Positions 25,422 through 32,203 of a stretch of 32,203 nucleotides of DNA are shown here, in pieces (positions within the stretch are counted from its first letter, which is position 1; the number at the start of each line of letters is the position of its first letter). Position numbers and translations under genes: made by a program. Under the pieces are notes generated by a model that saw only the letters and a list, made by a program, of their open reading frames with translations, was not told where the DNA came from and searched no databases. This DNA comes from Bacteroidales bacterium (GTDB taxonomy: Bacteria; Bacteroidota; Bacteroidia; Bacteroidales; VadinHA17), in contig JADGPT010000010.1 in the NCBI GenBank assembly GCA_017882345.1, forward strand, positions 1 to 32,203, given 5' to 3'.

Positions 25422-26444
25422 ATGAATGTATTGATTTTAGTTTTGGGATTCTTGTTCGGTGCAATTCTGCAATATGCTAAACTTAACCGTTACAATGTAA
25501 TAAGTGGAATGGCAACACTTGAAAACTTTGCCGTTGCTAAAGCTATCGCGGTTGCAATAGGAGTAGGAGCAATGATTATAGCCATTGAAATCGGACTTGG
25601 ATTTGCTTCCTTTCATATAAAGCCATTTTTATTAGGAGGAATTGCTTTGGGTGGAATTATTTTTGGTGTTGGGATGGCAATTTTAGGATACTGTCCGGGA
25701 ACATTGGCTATTTCACTTGGTGAAGGTTCAGTAGATGCTCTGGTGGGAATAGCAGGCGCCCTGGTTGGTGGTTTTGTTTACACTATATTATTACCTTCAA
25801 TTCAAAATATTCTGGGTCCTGACCTGGGTAGTAATTCTTTATTTACCCTCACCGGGAATCACAGATTCATTTTTTATATTTTGGATATTATCATTGGTGC
25901 GGCATTTATCCTGGCAGCTTTTCGATTGAATAAAGTAGAAAACGCTCCGGATTACAAATGGTTATATTCAGGTATAGGATTAGCCATTTTAAATGCAGTA
26001 GTATTTCTTTCAGTTATTTCAAATCGTATAATAGGAGCATCTACCGCATATCCGTTTGTAGCTGACCTGATTACAGGCAATACCAGCAACAATTACTATT
26101 CAAAAATTCAGGAAGCCGGACGCTGGGAATTTGTGTTTTTAATTGGCGCTTTTATTTCCGGCTTTGTGATATCGATATTACGGAAAGAATTCAAAATCAC
26201 AATTATTCACAGTAACTGGAAAAAATATAAGGGTAATAATGTTTCAAAAAGACTCATCTGGTCATTCATTGGTGGATTTATCCTGATTTTTGGCGCAAGA
26301 ATGGCGGGTGGCTGCACAAGTGGTCACATACTTTCAGGAGGAATGCAGCTTTCAGTAAGCAGCCTGGTATTTGCTCTTTTCGTTTTTGCAGGATTACTTA
26401 TAACAGGAAAATATTTTTATAAGTCACATGCTGGAGTTTCTTAG
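25422..26444 (+). CDS. YeeE/YedE family sulfur-compound transporter
   Basis: Two repeat halves: GVGMAILGYCPGTLAISLGEGSVDALVGIAGALVGG and GFILIFGARMAGGCTSGHILSGGMQLSVSSLVFALFVFAG. Confidence 0.92.
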   Translation: MNVLILVLGFLFGAILQYAKLNRYNVISGMATLENFAVAKAIAVAIGVGAMIIAIEIGLGFASFHIKPFLLGGIALGGIIFGVGMAILGYCPGTLAISLGEGSVDALVGIAGALVGGFVYTILLPSIQNILGPDLGSNSLFTLTGNHRFIFYILDIIIGAAFILAAFRLNKVENAPDYKWLYSGIGLAILNAVVFLSVISNRIIGASTAYPFVADLITGNTSNNYYSKIQEAGRWEFVFLIGAFISGFVISILRKEFKITIIHSNWKKYKGNNVSKRLIWSFIGGFILIFGARMAGGCTSGHILSGGMQLSVSSLVFALFVFAGLLITGKYFYKSHAGVS

Positions 26445-26492
26445 ATTGGTTGAGTATGTTTTCTGATAATAGCCAACTGTTTAATGAAATTA

Positions 26493-28886
26493 TCAATGGG
26501 TTAACTTTAGTTTTGCCCAATCGTTAAGAGTGAAACTGCAAACAGCAAAATAAAAAAGACTACTGACAGTTACAACGATTGGTAACGTTGTGAATCCGGG
26601 TAATCCCAGCAATATAATAGTGCAGGCCAGTATTATATCAGCTATTATTGCAAACAGTAAATTCTTACCAATAGGTTGTTTGTAAAATCGGATCGGTGTG
26701 CGTACAACAAATATATTGAAGATCCCGGCAAAGAACAGAGTTGCAAAACCAAATGAATGCAATTGTTTTAGGTCCGTAATCTCAAAATATTTCTTGCCGA
26801 TATAAAGCCATACCAATGCCTCTACAGTAAGCAACAATCCTAAAATAAAACCTTGTTTAACCAGGGGTTTTATATTCCAGGTTTCCGGTTTTTTTGACCA
26901 GCTTACGATATCGGTTGATAATGTAAGAGTTACGAAATCGATTATAAATAATAATAAAACCATATCAAATGCACCTACCACAAATTTCCCGGTTACAAGG
27001 TAAGCAACACATACAAACAGAACGGTGAACAAGGTTTTTGAAATTTTACTTACAACCCAATTGGTTATGCGATGATGTATTGTACGACCAACGGTTATAA
27101 GGTTAATAATGCTCTCTAGTCCTTCATGCAATAAAACTACACTGGCGGCTTGCTTGGCTGCATCAGTAGCTGATTTGACTGCAATCCCTACTTCAGCCTG
27201 TTTTAATGCTGGTGCATCGTTAACACCATCACCTGTCATACCTGTAATCTCTTTGTGCTGCTGTAAGGTTTTGACGATGGTAAATTTATCCTCGGGTAAC
27301 ACTTCTGCAAATCCGTTGTGGCCAATAATAATGGTATGACTGTCGCCACCATCTGGCCTTTCCCTTAACAATCCCGCAGGAACAATGTCATTCCCAATTC
27401 CTACCTGGGTAGCTATCTCTTTAGCAATCTGAAGTGCATCGCCTGTGAGCATTTTTATAGTTACTCCCAATTCCTTTATTCCGGCTATCATCTTCGAAGA
27501 ATCTTTTAGTGGTGGGTCGATGAGAGCCAAAATACCTGCAAAAGTTGTAATATTGTTTTTCTGAATAGCAACAGCAATTGTTTTATATCCCTTTGAAGCC
27601 CAGGTATCGACAGTCATATCAAGATCAGGTTGTTGCAGGTTACATAAACCTTTTATTGTATTATAGGCACCTTTCATTACTTTAAACTGGGTACCGTCTT
27701 TTTGTACAATCGCTTCGGTTCTTTTGATAACTGCTGAAAAAGGAATGAAGGTGATTTGCCTGTAACCTGAATTATCTATTTTATTTTCCTCTGCTTTTTG
27801 AAGAAATGCCATATCGATCGGATCATTATTTGCTGCTACAGAAGCCAGTACCCCATACCTTAAAATATCTTCAGGAGTAAAATTCTCTGTGGTTCTAATA
27901 TCCTGTACAGATAATTTATTTTGAGTAATTGTCCCTGTTTTGTCAATGCAGAGTGTTGTCATTGTTGCTGCATCTTCTGAGGCACTTAAACGGCTTACCA
28001 GAATACCTTTTGTAGCTAATTGCTGAGACCCTTTTGCCATACTTACAGTAAACATGGCTGGCATAGCCACTGGAACAGCTGTTACCAGTAAAATCAGCAC
28101 TAATGGGAGCATGGATAGAATGGTTTCCCCCCGCAATAAAGAAACAACAATAGTGATACCAACAAATACCAGAACAATTAAAAATAATATCTTCACCACA
28201 CTGGCTACAACTTCTTCCATATGAAGTCGTGGTTTGGCCATTTGCACCAATTGGATCGTTTTACCAAAAAATGTATTAATCCCTGTTGCTGTGACCACTG
28301 CATTGCACTCACCATTTTTAATGACTGATCCTGAGAATAACATGTCACCCTCTTTTTTGCTAAGAAGCATTGACTCTCCGGTAAGTGCTGATTGATCTGC
28401 TCCGGCTATTCCATTGATTATTTTAACATCAGCCGTAATGAAATCTCCGGTCCGTATTCGTATTATATCTCCTGGAACCAATTGGTTTCCGGTAACTTGT
28501 TCCCACTTATTGTTTCGAAGAACGCGTACAAGCACCTGCAAACTTTGCTTTAATGCAGCCACTGTTTTGGCGGCTTTACTTTCCTGTACAAAGCCAATAA
28601 TGGCATTGAACAACATTAACCCTCCGATTAAATATACGTCTACATATTTTTTGAGTAAAAAAGAAATAATAATAGTTAGTTCCAACATAATGGCTGTAAG
28701 TCCCCAAAAGTGTTTCAGAAACAACAGAACCATTCGTTGTTTTTTTTCAACAACTTCATTAAGACCATACCTGATTTGTCGTTCTTTTACATCTTTATCT
28801 GAAAGACCAGCTTCAGCCTGTACTTTAAAATCAGATAAAACATCCGATACTGTCATTGTTTCATATGGATTGACTCGATCTGGCAC
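26493..28886 (-). CDS. P-type ATPase, plasma-membrane H+-ATPase (P3A)-like
   Basis: ADQSALTGESML; TLCIDKTGTITQNKL; MLTGDALQIAKEIA; MTGDGVNDAPALKQAEVGIAV; single 797-aa frame. Confidence 0.93.
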   Translation of the reverse strand: MPDRVNPYETMTVSDVLSDFKVQAEAGLSDKDVKERQIRYGLNEVVEKKQRMVLLFLKHFWGLTAIMLELTIIISFLLKKYVDVYLIGGLMLFNAIIGFVQESKAAKTVAALKQSLQVLVRVLRNNKWEQVTGNQLVPGDIIRIRTGDFITADVKIINGIAGADQSALTGESMLLSKKEGDMLFSGSVIKNGECNAVVTATGINTFFGKTIQLVQMAKPRLHMEEVVASVVKILFLIVLVFVGITIVVSLLRGETILSMLPLVLILLVTAVPVAMPAMFTVSMAKGSQQLATKGILVSRLSASEDAATMTTLCIDKTGTITQNKLSVQDIRTTENFTPEDILRYGVLASVAANNDPIDMAFLQKAEENKIDNSGYRQITFIPFSAVIKRTEAIVQKDGTQFKVMKGAYNTIKGLCNLQQPDLDMTVDTWASKGYKTIAVAIQKNNITTFAGILALIDPPLKDSSKMIAGIKELGVTIKMLTGDALQIAKEIATQVGIGNDIVPAGLLRERPDGGDSHTIIIGHNGFAEVLPEDKFTIVKTLQQHKEITGMTGDGVNDAPALKQAEVGIAVKSATDAAKQAASVVLLHEGLESIINLITVGRTIHHRITNWVVSKISKTLFTVLFVCVAYLVTGKFVVGAFDMVLLLFIIDFVTLTLSTDIVSWSKKPETWNIKPLVKQGFILGLLLTVEALVWLYIGKKYFEITDLKQLHSFGFATLFFAGIFNIFVVRTPIRFYKQPIGKNLLFAIIADIILACTIILLGLPGFTTLPIVVTVSSLFYFAVCSFTLNDWAKLKLTH

Positions 28887-28936
28887 GGATTTTTTGTTCT
28901 AATAAAAAGTTGTACACACTTATGTGTAATGAGTTA

Positions 28937-30442
28937 TCAGGTTAATTTAAACCAGTCTGAATAAATGGATTTGTTCATTTCAGAGAATTTGCAGTGAGAG
29001 AATTCATTAGTATGGCGATCATAGCAGTAATCTTTTTTCCACACCTCTGCTTTTTCAACTGTTTGCCGTATAGCAGCTATAATAAATAATAACTCAGCAT
29101 TGGTCATAGTAGGATGAAGTGATAATCTTATCCAGCCAGGCTTCATTGAAAGGTCTCCGGCATCAATTTTATCTGTTATCTCTTTCGACATTTTAATATC
29201 AACGTCTAAAAGGAAATGACCATAGGTACCGGCACAGGAACATCCTCCTCTTACCTGTATCCCAAAATGGTCGTTAAGAAGACTTGTAAAAAGGTTGTGA
29301 TGTATATTATCAATATAAAATGAGAATACCCCGAGTCTTTCTGTTACATTGGGAGCAAGTATATGAAGTCCTTCTATAGAGGATAATTCATTGAATGCTA
29401 TGTCAATCAGTTCTTTCTCACGCAGTTTTATGTTTGAGGTGCCCATCTTTTCTTTTAGTGAGATAGCCAGGGCAGTTTTGATCCCCTGAAGAAATCCCGG
29501 AGTCCCTCCATCTTCTTTTACTTCAATATCGGTAATATAGCTGTAGCCACCCCATCTGTTTGTCCATTTTACAGTACCTCCTCCGGGGCTGTCAGGAATA
29601 TTATTTTTGTATAGTTCTTTGTTGAAAATCAGGACTCCTGCACTACCGGGACCCCCAAGGAACTTATGAGGGGAGAAAAAGATCGCGTCAAGTTGACGCA
29701 TTTTATCAGCAGGGTGCATATCAATATCGACATACGGAGCTGAGGCAGCAAAATCTACAAAACAATACCCATGATGCTCATGCATAATCTCTGCCAGTTC
29801 ATAGTATGGAGGGAAATAACCGGTTACATTGGAACAGGAAGAAAAAGATCCTATCAGTAATGGCCGGTCTTTATACTTAACTATCTCTTTGCGCAATGCA
29901 TCAGGATTAACCGTTAGATCAGAAGATGGTTCCAAAACAACAACATCAGCAAGGGTTTCAAACCAGGACGTATGATTCGAATGATGCTCTGTATGAGTTA
30001 AAAAAACAACCGGACGCTTAGCATTTGGTATGTCCTTACAGTTATTGTAATTTCCATTTGAATAAGAACAGTATTTAATGGCCTGTTCCGGAACTTTTAA
30101 TCCAAGTAGTCTCTGGAGTTTGGCAATTGCAGAGGTCATTCCTGTACCGGTAAAGATCAGAATATCATTATCATTGGCGTTAACATGCCGCTTGACAATT
30201 TTCTGCGCGAGATGATAGGCATCAGTCATTGCTTTCCCCGTAGCAGTAGAAACAGAATGGGTGTTGCCTACCATCGGGCCGATTTCTTCCGAAATCCGTT
30301 TTTCTATTTGTGAGTATAGTCTGCCGCTTGCTACCCAGTCTGCATAAATAAGTTTCCTTTTTCCGTCAGGTGTTTCAATTTCTGCATCAATACCAATGAT
30401 ATTCCGTCGATACTGGTCAAAATATATTTCAAGCTCGCTCAT
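28937..30442 (-). CDS. Aminotransferase class V / cysteine-desulfurase-like PLP enzyme
   Basis: THTEHHSNHTSW; VDFAASAPY; FFSPHKFLGGPGSAGVLIF (PLP Lys); IQVRGGCSCAGTYGH (Cys loop). Confidence 0.88.
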   Translation of the reverse strand: MSELEIYFDQYRRNIIGIDAEIETPDGKRKLIYADWVASGRLYSQIEKRISEEIGPMVGNTHSVSTATGKAMTDAYHLAQKIVKRHVNANDNDILIFTGTGMTSAIAKLQRLLGLKVPEQAIKYCSYSNGNYNNCKDIPNAKRPVVFLTHTEHHSNHTSWFETLADVVVLEPSSDLTVNPDALRKEIVKYKDRPLLIGSFSSCSNVTGYFPPYYELAEIMHEHHGYCFVDFAASAPYVDIDMHPADKMRQLDAIFFSPHKFLGGPGSAGVLIFNKELYKNNIPDSPGGGTVKWTNRWGGYSYITDIEVKEDGGTPGFLQGIKTALAISLKEKMGTSNIKLREKELIDIAFNELSSIEGLHILAPNVTERLGVFSFYIDNIHHNLFTSLLNDHFGIQVRGGCSCAGTYGHFLLDVDIKMSKEITDKIDAGDLSMKPGWIRLSLHPTMTNAELLFIIAAIRQTVEKAEVWKKDYCYDRHTNEFSHCKFSEMNKSIYSDWFKLT

Positions 30443-30762
30443 TTACCGGACTATGATATTTCTTTTTATTAGTCTTCAAAATTAGGTTTAACTATTCATT
30501 TGTCAAAACAGGAAGAGATTTTACTTTAAAAACTCATAACGCTCGGTGAAGCATGTCTCGAAAACTCCTCTGTTTTAATCCCATTTAATAGGAATGTGGA
30601 TATTACCCGGGGCACCCTAAACTGGTTTGTGTAATTTATACAAATTCTAAATAACTAGCATTTATCAGACTGTTAATTATTTAACAGAAGGTAGTTAATC
30701 TCTCTGCTTATCAATATATTTATTTATATAAATACGTGAATACAAGCTTAAAATTTTTTACC

Positions 30763-30770
30763 TAATTTTG
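30763..30770 (+). promoter_or_regulatory. Candidate -7 box TAATTTTG for the molybdopterin oxidoreductase gene
   Basis: TAnnTTTG match 22 bp upstream of the start at 30792. Confidence 0.4.
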
Positions 30771-30791
30771 GGATGTTATTATACTTAATGA

Positions 30792-32203
30792 ATGACGAGC
30801 AGGAGAGATTTTATTAAAATTTCGGCAATGGGAGTCGGTGTCCTGGCTATGACCAAAGGAACATTTGGTGCTACAAAATTATTTTCCTCCCCCGATGAAG
30901 TAAAAAAACTCAAATTAGATCTAAAGAGAACACCTACTTACTGTGAAGTGTGCTTCTGGAAATGTGCAGGATGGGTTTACAAAACTTCCGAGGGCAAAAT
31001 CTGGAAAATCATTGGAAATGATGAAGATCAGCATTGTAACGGTCGTTTTTGCCCGCGCGGGACAGGCGGTGTAGGAATGTATTATGATGAAGACAGGCTG
31101 AAAACACCACTGATAAGGGTTGAAGAACGTGGCAAACAGGTCTTTCGTGAGGTATCCTGGGATGAGGCCCTGGATTATATTGCAGGCAAAATGAAGAATA
31201 TTTCTTCAAAATATGGTCCGGAAAGTATGGCGCTATTCACACATGGTTCAGGCAGTGCCTATTTTACAAATTTATTAAAAGCGTATGGTTCAGCGAATAT
31301 CGCTGAACCATCCTACGCACAATGCCGCGGACCAAGAGATGAGGCCTTTCTTGCGACATTTGGAGAGGAAGTTTATTCTCCTGAAATTACTGATATCCGC
31401 GACACAAAATGTCTTGTACTGATAGGATCACATATTGGTGAGAATATGCATAACGGTCAGATTCAGGAAATGTCTGATGCAATTGATAAAGGAGTCACAA
31501 TAATTACAGTAGACCCAAGGTTCTCAACTGCTGCGGGGAAATCAAAATATTGGCTTCCTATTAAACCTTCGACCGACATTGCATTGCTTCTGGCATGGAT
31601 GCATGAAATAATCTATAATGATTACTTCGATAAAAAATACGTCGAAAAATATTGTAACGGGTTTGATAAACTGAAAGAACATGTCAGGGATTTTACTCCT
31701 GAATGGGCTTACGGGATAACAACTATACCTCCGGACAAGATACGCAAAACTGCAAAAGAGATGGCAGATGCGAGTCCTTCTGTCCTGATCCACCCCGGAC
31801 GACATGTTACATGGTACGGCGATGATACACAAAGGATCCGTGCAATTGCGATTTTAAACGCACTGCTTGGATCGTGGGGTAGGCGCGGAGGTTTTTACAG
31901 ACCTGCAAAATTTGATGTTCCCTCAGCTAAAATACCCAAATACCCTGAACCTAAAAAAAGCTGGACAGACGCATTTCCGGGTAAATTTCCTATTGCAAGT
32001 TCTCCTGTTTCAAATGCTCTGATTGATGCTTCAATTCCTGACAACAAGCCAGGTTTATTAATTAAAGGGTGGATCGTTAACGCAACAAACCTGGTATCAT
32101 CAATTCCCGATCAGGTAAACACTCTGAAAGCAATTCAGAACCTCGACCTGCTCGTATCTGTCGATACGATGCCGATGGAAATCACCGGATGGGCTGATGT
32201 GGT
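30792..32203 (+). CDS. Tat-exported molybdopterin oxidoreductase, PsrA/PhsA-like catalytic subunit (partial, runs off right edge)
   Basis: Manual translation (absent from ORF track): MTSRRDFIKISAMGVGVLAMTKG (Tat SRRDFIK); TPTYCEVCFWKCAGWVYKTSEGKIWKIIGNDEDQHCNGRFCPRG (4Fe-4S); EPSYAQCRGPRDEAF candidate Mo-ligand Cys; VDPRFSTAAGKSKYWLPIKPSTDIALLLAW. Confidence 0.93.
   Translation, partial: MTSRRDFIKISAMGVGVLAMTKGTFGATKLFSSPDEVKKLKLDLKRTPTYCEVCFWKCAGWVYKTSEGKIWKIIGNDEDQHCNGRFCPRGTGGVGMYYDEDRLKTPLIRVEERGKQVFREVSWDEALDYIAGKMKNISSKYGPESMALFTHGSGSAYFTNLLKAYGSANIAEPSYAQCRGPRDEAFLATFGEEVYSPEITDIRDTKCLVLIGSHIGENMHNGQIQEMSDAIDKGVTIITVDPRFSTAAGKSKYWLPIKPSTDIALLLAWMHEIIYNDYFDKKYVEKYCNGFDKLKEHVRDFTPEWAYGITTIPPDKIRKTAKEMADASPSVLIHPGRHVTWYGDDTQRIRAIAILNALLGSWGRRGGFYRPAKFDVPSAKIPKYPEPKKSWTDAFPGKFPIASSPVSNALIDASIPDNKPGLLIKGWIVNATNLVSSIPDQVNTLKAIQNLDLLVSVDTMPMEITGWADV

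Noticed and set aside
28907-28913. Third copy of the AAGTTGT composite element near the P-type ATPase start
   Set aside because: Only one AAGTTGT is present; no partner 22 bp away and no TTAAATCAA.
1-32203. CRISPR array
   Set aside because: No series of regularly spaced direct repeats was seen; the only dense repeats are the CheB/CheR heptads and the short GTCCG cluster.

Overview
The window is Bacteroidetes-like DNA (judged from the integrase type, TAnnTTTG-type promoters and overall gene content) with two parts. (1) About 1-7200 is the end of an integrated phage-like element, all genes on the minus strand: a tape-measure-like protein running off the left edge, small ORFs, a 483-aa protein with the core motifs of a family A / T7-like nucleic acid polymerase, an HNH-AP2 endonuclease-like protein, an excisionase-like HTH protein, a 251-aa unknown translationally coupled to the integrase, and a tyrosine integrase. 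(2) About 7400-32203 is chromosomal: a CheB/CheR fusion followed by a 24-codon relic ORF, secreted/CAP/GPx/Rieske genes, a PPK1-SixA-PFK-CHAD polyphosphate-type cluster, and a sulfur/redox region (Crp/Fnr regulator, DUF2892, DUF6132-like, methyltransferases, fused ETF beta-alpha, ETF-QO, atypical thioredoxin, YeeE/YedE transporter, P-type H+-ATPase, cysteine-desulfurase-like enzyme, and a Tat-exported molybdopterin oxidoreductase running off the right edge). The two observations I rate highest are the divergent PolA-like polymerase in the mobile element, and a two-copy composite cis-element with identical internal spacing and identical 50-bp spacing to a TAnnTTTG -7 box. One copy lies between the Crp/Fnr gene and DUF2892, the other upstream of the atypical thioredoxin. 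Unannotated gene relics (thioredoxin, possible ArsM-type methyltransferase, PAS/kinase N-terminus) are also visible. No homology searches were run; all family calls come from reading motifs.
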